Shown: piece after piece, positions 49,557-58,068 of the stretch | Position numbering within the stretch: position 1 is the first letter of the stretch | Layout of the letters: each line of letters begins with the position of its first letter | Source: Pycnococcus provasolii | Lineage: Eukaryota > Chlorophyta > Pseudoscourfieldiophyceae > Pseudoscourfieldiales | Assembly: GCA_049487715.1 (NCBI GenBank) | Contig: CP150575.1 | Span: forward strand, 124,001 to 188,000 | DNA: 64,000 nt | Direction: 5' to 3' | Made by a program: the position numbers and the translations under genes | The notes under the pieces: generated by a model | The model's input: only the letters and a program-made list of their open reading frames with translations | Told to the model about the DNA's origin: nothing | Database searches by the model: none

Positions 49557-49912
49557 ATACCTGAGCGACCTGAGCTAGAACAGCAGACCGGTGGCACTTG
49601 ACACGAAGCGTGTGGTAAGGTATGGCGGCCACCACACAGATGAGAAGAAGAGGGGGAGGGACAGGGAGGGAGGACAGCCGACAGCACCCGAAGCCCGAAG
49701 CCCGAAACCCTAACCCGAACCCGAGCACTAACCCTAGCCCAGCCCCTAACCCTTAACATCTGCCTCTCCCCGCGGGAAGGTTGAGGGGGGAGCCTTCCCG
49801 TGTTGCCGTTTTCCTTTTCTTTCGTTGCAACGGGCGTGGCGGCGGCGGCGGCGGCCTTGCACTTCCCTTCCCTTAACTTCTTCAGACAACTCCTGCAGGC
49901 TTCTCATAAGAT
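49557..49912. other. Intergenic region with degenerate telomere-like repeats
   Basis: Between divergent bS16 and the CCNDBP1-like gene. Positions 49686-49755 consist of CCCGAA/CCCTAA-like hexamers (for example AAACCCTAACCCGAACCCGAG). A GGC run lies near 49838-49852. Confidence 0.55.
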
Positions 49913-50923
49913 ATGACCTCCTCCTCCTCTGACCAGGCTGTGTTCGCCATAAGGTCGTGTGTCGACATTATCGCACACGCACGAACCATCAAAGTACGAG
50001 CTGCTGATGCTGATGGGGATGTTCATGGGAATGATGATAGTAGGGAAGCCTCGAAAGAACTCTCACCAGCATCCGCCAGTGTGGTGCGTGACTCATGTTC
50101 AGCACTCTGTGACGACTTAGCGCGACTAGGTGTGCTCTGCTCGTCCACGTCAAGAAGCAGCAACCCTGACAGCGAAGTGCTCGCGTCGATGTTCGCGCAA
50201 ATCGAAGCCGCGTTCGTCAACACGGTCGCCTTGCTCGCACAGAACATGCCAGGCGCGTCCGAAGCACGCCTGAAAGCAGTCAGCAAACTCGTCAGCGCCG
50301 CGGCGGGACCCGTCGAGGACGCGCTCAAGGCGGCGGAGAGCGGGGAAAGTGACCTCGTCAAAAAGGTCGCAGTGGCACGCGACCGCGTCGCGGCACTCGG
50401 TAAGGAGGTCCCGCACGACGACAAGGCGGCGGTAGGACGCGCGCTGGCGGCTGTGCTGAAGGAAGTCGCGGATGCAGGGCGCGAGGTGAAGGAAATGGCT
50501 CAGCAGGAACCAGCAGACGCCACAGTCGACGACGGTGCTCTCGACGACGAAGACGGCGTGTTCGACGACGCGCTCGACGAGGAGGGGGTCGCGCTCGCAC
50601 GCGAGGCGAGCGCCGCACTCGGAGCGAGCTTCGCGTGCCTCAAGGCGGCATACAAGGCGGTTCTCAAGTCGACGACCGACAACGTCACCGGCAGCCGCGT
50701 GACGACACTCGACGCGTGCCTGTCGCGCGCAGAGGAGGTTCGATTGGCGTGCGAGGATGCCGTGTTCGCGCTCTGCCCACCCGCCGACCGCGATGAGCTG
50801 GACGACGCGCTGCATCGCTGCCGCACGTCTGCGGCGGCGAGCGCGGCGGCGGGCGCGGACGTCTGCGACGACGTCGAGGTGAGCGGCGCCGCGCGAGACG
50901 CCGCCAACGCACTTTCACTGTAA
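49913..50923 (+). CDS. Cyclin-D1-binding-protein 1 (GCIP/CCNDBP1)-like protein
   Basis: 336 residues from ATG 49913. The protein is almost all helical, Ala and acid rich, with the same helix plan as CCNDBP1/GCIP. The segments KEVPHDDKAAVGRALAAVLKEVADAGREVKEM and SFACLKAAYKAVL match the two best-conserved stretches of that family (VP.DNKAA... and ..KACLK...). An acidic loop (DDGALDDEDGVFDDALDEE) lies between the two helical halves, as in CCNDBP1. In animals this family binds D-type cyclins and HLH factors. The function in algae is unknown. The TAA stop overlaps TGTAA (50919-50923). The assignment is moderate because similarity is mainly structural. Confidence 0.6.
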   Translation: MTSSSSDQAVFAIRSCVDIIAHARTIKVRAADADGDVHGNDDSREASKELSPASASVVRDSCSALCDDLARLGVLCSSTSRSSNPDSEVLASMFAQIEAAFVNTVALLAQNMPGASEARLKAVSKLVSAAAGPVEDALKAAESGESDLVKKVAVARDRVAALGKEVPHDDKAAVGRALAAVLKEVADAGREVKEMAQQEPADATVDDGALDDEDGVFDDALDEEGVALAREASAALGASFACLKAAYKAVLKSTTDNVTGSRVTTLDACLSRAEEVRLACEDAVFALCPPADRDELDDALHRCRTSAAASAAAGADVCDDVEVSGAARDAANALSL

Positions 50924-50962
50924 CGTAACTCAATTTTCTACCAAAATAGTCCGACGGCGCAT

Positions 50963-50987
50963 CCCTATAACCCTAACCCTAACCCTT
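50963..50987. repeat. Short interstitial CCCTAA telomere-like repeat
   Basis: Three tandem CCCTAA-type units with a degenerate first one lie 40 bases after the CCNDBP1-like stop and before the REV1 ATG. They are in the TTAGGG rather than the TTTAGGG phase. Confidence 0.75.
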
Positions 50988-51057
50988 CCTCCCTTCCATT
51001 CCTCTTGTTCTTTTTGTGACAGAGTTGTGCCCCCATTTTTTTCTATTGCTGCGCGCA

Positions 51058-52707
51058 ATGGCGTCTCTGCCCGCGCCCGCGGCGGACCACCAACCAGGGG
51101 CCCCTCCTCGCCAACGAGGCCGCTCGTCGAAGGAAGACCCGCACTTCGTCGAGCGCTTCTTTGCGTCGTCGCGTCTGCACTTCATTGGGTCGTGGCGACG
51201 GAGATACGCCACACTTCTAGCAGCCCTGCCACCGCCACCTCCTCTGCCGGCACCCTTTCCATGCACGTGCTCGACGTCAACTGTGTGCGTCGGGCACCGC
51301 ATCATTTTACTCGTGGATATGGACGCGTTCTTCGCCGCTGTGGCAGTGCGCGAAAATCCAAGATTAAAGGGCAAGCCGGTCGCGGTGTGCTGGGGAGGAG
51401 GAAACAGCGCCGAGGTGAGTAGCTGTACGTACGAAGCACGAGCGTTGGGCGTGAAGAAGGGAATGTGGCTGCAGCAGGCACGACGCCTCTGCCCTTCCCT
51501 CGTGCTCGCGCCGTACAATTTTGACGCGTACCACGCTGCGGGCGAGTCGCTGCTCCGCGCCCTACGCAACATCTCTCCGCACACAGACGCCGTCAGTTGC
51601 GATGAGATGTTCGTCGACGTCACGCACGTCATCAGCGGAAACGGCGACGTGGACGCCGCTAGTGAGGCACTTGCGATACGCGTGCGCAGCGCGGTGGCAG
51701 AGGCAACAGGTGGCTTGCCGTGCTCGGTTGGCGTGGGTCCCAATCGCATGCTTGCGAAACTTGCAGCCACGCGAGCTAAGCCACCCGCGAGCGGAGTGCA
51801 CGTCATCACCGCGAATGGCGCGATCGATGCCCTGGGCGATGGCGTTTCCGCACGAGATTTGCCAGGAGTTGGTCGTTCTACTGCAGAAGCGTTGCTGAAG
51901 CACTTCAACGCCACGACGGTGGTTGACCTACGCGCGATATCCGAAGCGAGGCTAGCTGCTCGATTTGGACCGAAGATTGCAAAGTCACTTTACTTGGCAA
52001 GTCGCGGGTGCGATCCACGTGCTGGCGCTGCAATCTCGGCGGGCGGCGGCGGCGGAGAAGGTTCCAATGCAGAGGCAGCTTTGGGCAAAAGTGTTGGTGC
52101 GCAGGTGTCGTGGGGTGTCCGAATGGATACGGTCGATCAGGTGCACGACTTTATTGACAAGCTCGCAGCGGAGGCTGCAGGACGGCTTGTTCTATACGGC
52201 GATGCCGCTGGTCCGAATGAGGCGCCTCCTGTACTTCATCGACGTGAAGCTCGAACTGTCAGTCTACGTGTTTGGAGGGCTGTGAAAGGTGCCTCTGAAA
52301 GCATGCGGAAAGGCATGCTTGGTCATGGAGTATGCGATATTATCCAGAGAAGCGTGACTACGACGACTGCGCTGAGATCTTCCATGGCAGTGGCAGAACA
52401 CGTGAGACGTCTGTGGACGGCTCTACGCATACCCCCCGAGGAGGTCAGAGGACTTGGAGTGCACTTGTCACGCCTGGAGTCGTCGTCGTCGTCGTCGTCA
52501 TGGAACTTCGACGACGCTGCCACGGCGACAGCCGCGAAAAGTATAAAGCAGTTCTTCGCTGGAACTACTTCTGCTGAGGATGCGACGTTCGTGGGAGACC
52601 CGGAGGCGGCTGCGGCAGCTTGGAATGCCATAGATTCGGGCGATGTGCTTTGCAACGCGTCTGAGTTATTCGAGCTCGTGCGCCACGCGAGCTCAAACGT
52701 ACAGTAA
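51058..52707 (+). CDS. REV1: REV1-type Y-family DNA polymerase, short form
   Basis: 549 residues from ATG 51058. SSRLHFIGSWRRRY near residue 40 is the REV1-specific element before the polymerase. The Y-family catalytic core follows: VDMDAFFAAVAVRENPRLKGKPVAV (metal Asp), TYEARALGVKKGM, the second acidic motif VSCDEMFVDV (the REV1 SCDE form), LPCSVGVGPNRMLAKLATRAKP, ARDLPGVGRSTAEALL (HhH thumb) and a little-finger domain. REV1 inserts dCMP opposite abasic and bulky lesions. The N-terminal BRCT domain and the C-terminal polymerase-docking domain usual in REV1 are absent or unrecognisable. TGTAA copies lie at 52709-52713 and 52717-52721. Confidence 0.85.
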   Translation: MASLPAPAADHQPGAPPRQRGRSSKEDPHFVERFFASSRLHFIGSWRRRYATLLAALPPPPPLPAPFPCTCSTSTVCVGHRIILLVDMDAFFAAVAVRENPRLKGKPVAVCWGGGNSAEVSSCTYEARALGVKKGMWLQQARRLCPSLVLAPYNFDAYHAAGESLLRALRNISPHTDAVSCDEMFVDVTHVISGNGDVDAASEALAIRVRSAVAEATGGLPCSVGVGPNRMLAKLAATRAKPPASGVHVITANGAIDALGDGVSARDLPGVGRSTAEALLKHFNATTVVDLRAISEARLAARFGPKIAKSLYLASRGCDPRAGAAISAGGGGGEGSNAEAALGKSVGAQVSWGVRMDTVDQVHDFIDKLAAEAAGRLVLYGDAAGPNEAPPVLHRREARTVSLRVWRAVKGASESMRKGMLGHGVCDIIQRSVTTTTALRSSMAVAEHVRRLWTALRIPPEEVRGLGVHLSRLESSSSSSSWNFDDAATATAAKSIKQFFAGTTSAEDATFVGDPEAAAAAWNAIDSGDVLCNASELFELVRHASSNVQ

Positions 52708-52708
52708 G

Positions 52709-52721
52709 TGTAATTTTGTAA
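52709..52721 (+). terminator. Paired TGTAA poly(A) signals of REV1
   Basis: Two TGTAA pentamers occur within 14 bases after the stop. Confidence 0.55.
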
Positions 52722-52966
52722 TTTTATTAGGAAGGTCTTTCATGTTCAACGTGTGAGAGGGTTGTGGGTAAGAAGGTGTTTCGGGTTGCTCTTGGCGTTG
52801 TACTTGGCGATGTAGCTTAGCTAGACCCCACCTCGAAGCCACGATCCTCGCCGATCGCGACGATCTCTGAACGCCGATTGCGCCAATGGTTTGCGTGGGA
52901 GGAATTGCATGTGCACCCGACGCTTTGCCCTTGTTGTTGGAGACTGTTGACTGACGTAGTGGTCGG

Positions 52967-53200
52967 TCACCTCTCTCTTCGCTCATGCGTGAAGTGCTCG
53001 GGAAGCGTCGAGAAGTGCTTAAAGGCATCCAGCGTCTTCACGAGGTGCATCGCTGTGGACTTGGGAGCGCTAACGCGCGGCACCTTGAGGTTGGGCACCG
53101 TCGAGGCCTTGAACATGCCATGGAAGGCAGCATCCGAGAGGAGGTGAACCTCCTTGGTAGGCATCGTGCCATCGTCGTGTGTGAAATGCAATTGTGCGCG
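52967..53200 (-). CDS. Exon-like frame, unrecognised
   Basis: On the minus strand, residues such as LHFTHDDGTMPTKEVHLLSDAAFHGMFKAS and PNLKVPRVSAPKSTAMHLVKTLDAFKHF read like real protein. The frame is interrupted on both sides and a GAG/GTGACC donor-like sequence occurs near its end (about 52972). The remainder of 52708-53525 is not convincingly coding. It may be an internal exon of a small spliced gene convergent with REV1. I cannot name it. Confidence 0.3.
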   Translation of the reverse strand, partial: RAQLHFTHDDGTMPTKEVHLLSDAAFHGMFKASTVPNLKVPRVSAPKSTAMHLVKTLDAFKHFSTLPEHFTHERRER

Positions 53201-53525
53201 TGCGCCACCGCGTGCATGAATGCACGCGACGCGGACACGTTCGCGGGGACTTGTCCCGCCGCCTCGGCCACGCTCGGCGCGACCTCTGTGCGATTGGCGA
53301 GGATGAGGTGGGCTATCGCGGTGGCATCGCGATAGCCATGGGTGGGAGGCTAAGTGGGCTCGACCGGGATCCCCGAAGGACCTTTGCTCCTCCAGGCGGC
53401 CAGGACAAAACCAGTCGGCCAAACCCCCAAAAAACTTTTTCTTTTTTCCTACGGATGGTTTTGGGCCTGGTTCCCTTCCCCTGTCTTTGACTCTTTGTCC
53501 CTTCCCCCTCTGGTGTTTTCCCGCC
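53201..53525. other. Upstream region of the nicolin-like gene
   Basis: No convincing coding pattern. It contains a palindromic GCTATCGCGGTGGCATCGCGATAGC (53312-53336; arms GCTATCGCG/CGCGATAGC) and a C/T-rich leader. Confidence 0.4.
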
Positions 53526-54188
53526 ATGCCCTTGGGTGCGGTGGTTCCGTGCGCGCTCACGCCCCTGGAGACGTCGTCAGCCACGCAGCCGTGCAGCTCC
53601 CTGCAAGTTCACAACTCGCAAGGGTACCAAGGACGCGCGTACCTCGACGTCCGGTTCCGTCGACCCGCGCGAGCACGCTTCCTCGCGCTACGCAACCGCT
53701 ACGCGCATTCCATCACAATCAAAGCGCGCATCGCGTCCGCGACAGATGAGGCGCACGCAAACATACAGGAAACCACCAGCATGCCATGGAATCTCGTTTC
53801 ACCGAGCCTGCAGCTGATGGCGAACGCACATGCCGAAGATGACGCGCAGAGGTTTCACGTCATCGACCTCGCGGAGGTTGCTATCAACGGATACGACAAG
53901 GAGGACATCAGGAGACGTGGGATGTGTTTCTTTGCGCTAAGAATATATGTTGAGCAGCCTAGTCCGAGGTGGAGGCACGTTCCGCCACGCGTGGAGGCGG
54001 TGACGTGCTACGCGGGGAACGGTGCAAGTCGCGAGGACGTTGCGGAGCACCACAAGCTCATGGCTGTTGGGTTCAAGGATCCCTTAGCAAGCTCGACGCC
54101 AACAGCTTCTGAGTCGTCGGCAGCTCCATCGTCGACGAGCGCACTCACCGACGCTTTCGTCGCTGCGGGGCGTGCGCTCGCTCTGTAA
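53526..54188 (+). CDS. Nicolin-1-like protein (tubulin polyglutamylase complex type)
   Basis: 220 residues from ATG 53526 (MPLGAVVPCALTPLE). The order of segments fits nicolin-1: a start of the form VPC...L, YLDVRFRRPARARFLALRNRYAHSITIKARI, and later FFALRIYVEQPSPRWRHVPPRVEAVTCY, which mirrors the LRLILRQPSPLW... stretch of the animal protein. Nicolin-1 is a subunit of the neuronal/ciliary tubulin polyglutamylase complex. The N-terminal half is predicted beta-rich. The assignment is by recalled similarity and moderate. The TAA stop overlaps TGTAA (54184-54188) with a second TGTAA at 54241-54245. Confidence 0.55.
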   Translation: MPLGAVVPCALTPLETSSATQPCSSLQVHNSQGYQGRAYLDVRFRRPARARFLALRNRYAHSITIKARIASATDEAHANIQETTSMPWNLVSPSLQLMANAHAEDDAQRFHVIDLAEVAINGYDKEDIRRRGMCFFALRIYVEQPSPRWRHVPPRVEAVTCYAGNGASREDVAEHHKLMAVGFKDPLASSTPTASESSAAPSSTSALTDAFVAAGRALAL

Positions 54189-54240
54189 AGCAGGAAGAGA
54201 AGGGGAAAACCACACTCTTTTATTTTATTTTTATGTATAT

Positions 54241-54245
54241 TGTAA
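54241..54245 (+). terminator. Second TGTAA poly(A) signal of the nicolin-like gene
   Basis: It lies 53 bases past the stop. The first TGTAA (54184-54188) contains the stop itself. Confidence 0.4.
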
Positions 54246-54319
54246 TCACCTTAAGTAACTACAACATGTGCAAACCAATCTCCCTCGTCAAGAGCGCTTC
54301 ATAACAAGCTGCTGCGCGT

Positions 54320-54769
54320 CTACTTCACCAGCAGGCCAGTCATCGTGAGCGGGTCCGGGAAGTAGCGGTTGACCTCGATGATGCTGTTTTGTGTTGGTTT
54401 GTGTAGGGGTATTTTGTGCGTTGTTAGATACCGTTGTGTTTTAGGTCCCAGTGCGAATATCGAGCGAAATCTGAAACGAAAGACGTACAGTCCGCTCATG
54501 AAGATGAGGAAGGCAAACGTGACGACCGGCGCGGTGGACAGGTACGTCGTGAAGGACACCATGCCTGGGGGCGGGGCTTTTTTCGCCGCCATCATAACGA
54601 CAGACGAACGACGCGCGGACACCACGACAGACGACGCCGGGGACGCCGGGGAAGAGGCCGAGCGAGCAGGCGCACGCATATTCGCCCGCACCTTCACGGA
54701 GCGAGAGCGAACCGCACCACAAGCCTTGACAGGTCGCGTGAGTGCTTTGAGTCCGAGAGCGAGCGCCAT
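54320..54769 (-). CDS. psaJ: Photosystem I subunit IX (PsaJ), nucleus-encoded, with transit peptide and one intron
   Basis: Exon 1 (54769 down to 54489) encodes a ~70-residue Ala/Arg/Ser transit peptide (start MALALGLKALTRPVKACG) and the PsaJ N-terminal half MVSFTTYLSTAPVVTFAFL. Exon 2 (54383-54320) encodes IIEVNRYFPDPLTMTGLLVK. Removing the intron 54488-54384 (GTACGT...AAACAG, 105 bases) joins them as SGLIIEVNRYFPDPL and restores the conserved TYLSTAPV...LIE.NRFFPDPL pattern of this ~42-residue single-helix PSI protein; the total is 114 residues. PsaJ sits beside PsaF at the PSI edge and is usually encoded in the chloroplast genome. The intron length is a multiple of three with no stop, so an unspliced frame looks open. 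It is convergent with the nicolin-like gene. Confidence 0.93.
   Translation of the reverse strand: MALALGLKALTRPVKACGAVRSRSVKVRANMRAPARSASSPASPASSVVVSARRSSVVMMAAKKAPPPGMVSFTTYLSTAPVVTFAFLIFMSGLYVFRFRFRSIFALGPKTQRYLTTHKIPLHKPTQNSIIEVNRYFPDPLTMTGLLVK
54384..54488 (-). other. Spliceosomal intron of nuclear psaJ (105 bases, phase 2)
   Basis: GTACGT donor at 54488 and AAAACAG acceptor at 54384 on the minus strand. It splits the Leu codon that joins the two PsaJ halves. The translated intron has no similarity to PsaJ. Confidence 0.88.
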
Positions 54770-55266
54770 GATCGTTGTATTTGGGTATGAAGAGAAGCGA
54801 GGAGTTGGAGGGCGGAGCGCTGCGGGGGAAGGGGAAGGGTTCGCAAAAAGAGATAAGATGAAAGATTGCAACGATGGATTTCTCGAACTGGGGGGGCAGG
54901 GGAACAGACCCGTACACGGGGGAAAAGGCCGGGGGCAGGCCGGGGGAGGATACCGGTTCCTGTTCGGGGTTTGGTTTGGGGTTTGGGGGTTTTACTGTTC
55001 GGGTTTCGCAGTCAGGTCTCGCAGTCAGGTCTCGCAGTCCGTCTCTCGTTCGGGATCGGGATCCACACGTTTGCGCAAACACACAACCACTGTCACGTGT
55101 GTTTGCGCAAGCCCAGCCCTAGAGTAGCCGGTAGCCCGAGCACCCTCCTCCCCTCCTCCCCTCCCCGGGCCCACTTGCACCGCCTTGCCTAAGGTTACGG
55201 TAGCACGCCTGAAAACGGCACGCCGACGACGCCTCACACTTCACTCTTCCCGGGATAGTGCTCGTC
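54770..55266. other. Divergent intergenic region psaJ / vWA-like gene
   Basis: It contains TCTCGCAGTCAGG tandem units (55004-55040), a 14-base inverted repeat (55071-55110) and C-rich simple sequence. No gene seen. Confidence 0.45.
55071..55110. promoter_or_regulatory. 14-base inverted repeat around TTTGCGCAAA
   Basis: TTGCGCAAACACAC (55071-55084) and its exact reverse complement (55097-55110) flank a 12-base spacer. TTTGCGCAAA is itself palindromic, so each arm holds a nested dyad. It lies between divergent genes; its role is unknown. Confidence 0.5.
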
Positions 55267-58068
55267 ATGGCGGCGGTGTTATTATCATCTCGCAATACGA
55301 ATATGCCGCTCTCTGCCACCTTAACAACAACACTGGTACTACTTGTATTAATCTTGAGCCTATTCATAAACTTGCAAGGTGTGTCTGCTGACAACGTGCG
55401 CAGCGGTTGTCTCGCGGACTGCGCGGACGTTGGCAGCTACGGAAGGCAGTACAAAAATCCAACACTTCTCACGAACCTGTGTGCGGGACAGAAAGTTTTC
55501 GCAGGAACCATCCTGTTAAAGGGTGCCGTAGCCTCCGGAGACACGAAAATGCGCATGTTAATGAAGGATGTCAAAACCGATAAGTGGGGCATCGTTGGCT
55601 ACAGCGACAACTTTGGAACGGAGGAGTTCGGGTACTCGTACGGAAGTCTCATGGAGTGGAACGTCGCGCCGACAGACGAGGCGAAGCAGTGCAAGGGAGA
55701 AGTTAAGGTGGAAATGTACTGCGCAGATAAACAAACGTGCTCGATGAAGGGCATTTTCGAAGTCATCACGCCGCTTCGAGGTAAAGGAGACGCTTCAAAA
55801 GGACTCTTCCTGTGGGACGACGCGATCGTTGATCGGCACTCGCCCGTTGGCCACCTCGTCGCGCTCGACGTCGACCATGTCTCAAACGAAGTAATCAGGA
55901 TGGGGCGTCCAGAGCGCTCGCTCGACGTCGCTGACCTGCGAAGTATTGACAAATCTCCGCGCCCCTTCGTCGTCATACCTCCCATGCGCGCGTCGTCAGA
56001 ATTCGCGGCGCAGCTCGGTGAATCCGGCTTCGATTCTCTGCGCACCTACGTGAAAAATGGCGGCCGCGTCATTCTCCTCGCCGATAACGGTATGAGGTAC
56101 GTTGACGTTGCCAACGCCATTCTCGGCACGAACATGAAGCCGCGCGATAAGTCCACATTCCGCGGCGAGAATGGACGCGAACCTGAAATCAGGGGTGACG
56201 GCGAATACCGGCGTCTTGAAATGAAAAAAAATCGCAGGCTGACGGCTCGAAGGCGAGCCTGCTTGACGCTAACGGAGCGTGGGCCGACGCGCCGAAGGTT
56301 GCGTCGTTTGCTGACCATATGAAATTTGTCGACGTGTATTCTCTCCAGGACGGCATGCACTGCGTGTACGCATTCTACCACGGGTGCGCCGTCGTCTCCG
56401 CCGGTTACGGCAAGGGCAGCGTCACGATCCTGGGATTGATATGGCTTACCACGAAGGATGGCGACCAAAGCTACGTCACTCGCCTCGAGTGGCCAACCAT
56501 TATGAAGCACGCGATGCAGTGGACACCATCGAGATCCGTGAACACAGATGTGGTCACCAAGCCGTCGCCGCCGCCGCCACCTGCTCTGCCACCTTCTCCT
56601 GGCAATCCCTGCAAGGCAACTGAGAAAATTGCCGACTTTGTTTTCGTTGTTGGAAACAACTTCAAGGCTCCAAAGGATGCGATCCGCAAGGTGCGCGCGG
56701 CTCTGCCAGCTCTCGCTGACAAATTGACCGCCGACGGCATTTCCGCGCGGTTTGCTCTCGTCACGTACGCTTGGTTGATGTACGACGAACCCATGATTGA
56801 GCTCGACTACACGGATCCAGGCGATAACGCCCTCGGGGCGAGCTATCTGGTCCAGGCGATGGAGAATCTGATGATGCTTGGATCTGGCGTAAGCCCTTCT
56901 CTGGATGCCACCAAGGCCGCGGTGTCCATGCGACAGACAGTGAACTTTGCCGGCCAAAGCCGCGGCATATCTCCATTTCGATTGGGCGCACGTCCCATCG
57001 TTGTTCTCATCGCTTCAGAGGCATCATCGACCGCTGGGGCAAAGAGTGGTCAGGCGCCACCAGAACCTGATCAGTTTACAGATAAGTGGATCAAGGAGGT
57101 GAGATCCGCGGCTGGTTCGCTGAAGGTTGCCGGTGCCATGTTGACTGTGCTATTCGACCCTTCAAAGGGAAGCTCCAAGCTACAGTTTGGAGATCCCTCC
57201 GCTCGAGGAGATGTGGCTGACTGGCCTTACGATCGTGAGAAGCGCGCGCAGACGCTTGCAAAGCTCAAACAGACGTATCCCAATTCACTCGAGGCTACTT
57301 TCCTTGAGAGGGGACTACCTGTGCGCACGTACGACGTGAACAAGTTCACCTTTGCCGATGCCTTAAGCATGCTCACAAGCTTGGCGAATGATCACCGCTT
57401 CTTTTCCAAATTGGAATGTAGGTTGGAGCCGCTGACGGCGGGGAGGAGGATACTGCTAAATACAACAATCGATGATGAAGAAGAAGAAGATACGACAACA
57501 ACAGCAACACCACCCACCAACAACTACTACTACTAAGACGAGCGAGGGCGGAGGCCTCCTTAACGGAACAGGGTTAGGTGACTTGTTTAACACCCTTCCG
57601 TTCTTCCAGCAGTTCTTTTCGGGATTGCTTGACGACATAGATGTGGCGGTAACAGCTGGTTTCGAGGATATTGCCGTGGGCGACGAGAACGCCGATGCCG
57701 ATGTGATGGCACAGCGTCGATACATCAAATTCAACGACAGCCTTTATGTCGACTACTTCAACAACGAGGGATGCAAAGAGAATCAAGACGACACGATGAA
57801 AAATGCGACGAGCGGCACGGAGAAGAAGGTTGTGCTAGATGATGGAGGGTGCAAGTCTGAGTATGACGTTTGGAGTGCATCCAACGTTGGCATGATGTTC
57901 GCCATATCTCTGCTGACGACGCTGTTCACGAGCGTTTCGTTGGGTCTTATACTGACGTACTTTGCCAGTATGACGAAAGCCGTCATCCATAGGGTCAGAG
58001 AGGAGCAGTGGAGAAGAAGAGCACTGCCCATAGACCTGAGACGTCAGAGACGGTTCACGTGCGCCTGA
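55267..58068 (+). pseudogene. vWA-like type I membrane protein split by two frame changes
   Basis: Three consecutive frames form one plausible protein of ~930 residues. Part 1 (55267-~56230): signal/anchor (TTTLVLLVLILSLFINLQGVSA), a Cys-containing module and GGRVILLADNG. The frame is lost at an A8 run (56224-56231); one more A, or a -1 shift, continues it as KSQADGSKASLLDANGAW. Part 2 (to 57536): a PPPPPALPP linker and a vWA-like domain (ADFVFVVGNNFKAPKDAIRKV...ARFALVTYA) with a degenerate metal site. At ~57470-57540, a GAA/ACA/ACT microsatellite, a +1 change is needed. Part 3 (to 58068): GLGDLFNTLPFFQQFF, a transmembrane helix (MMFAISLLTTLFTSVSLGLILTYF) and a basic tail. It may be a broken gene, sequencing errors in simple repeats, or missed introns. 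A surface role is inferred. Confidence 0.6.
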
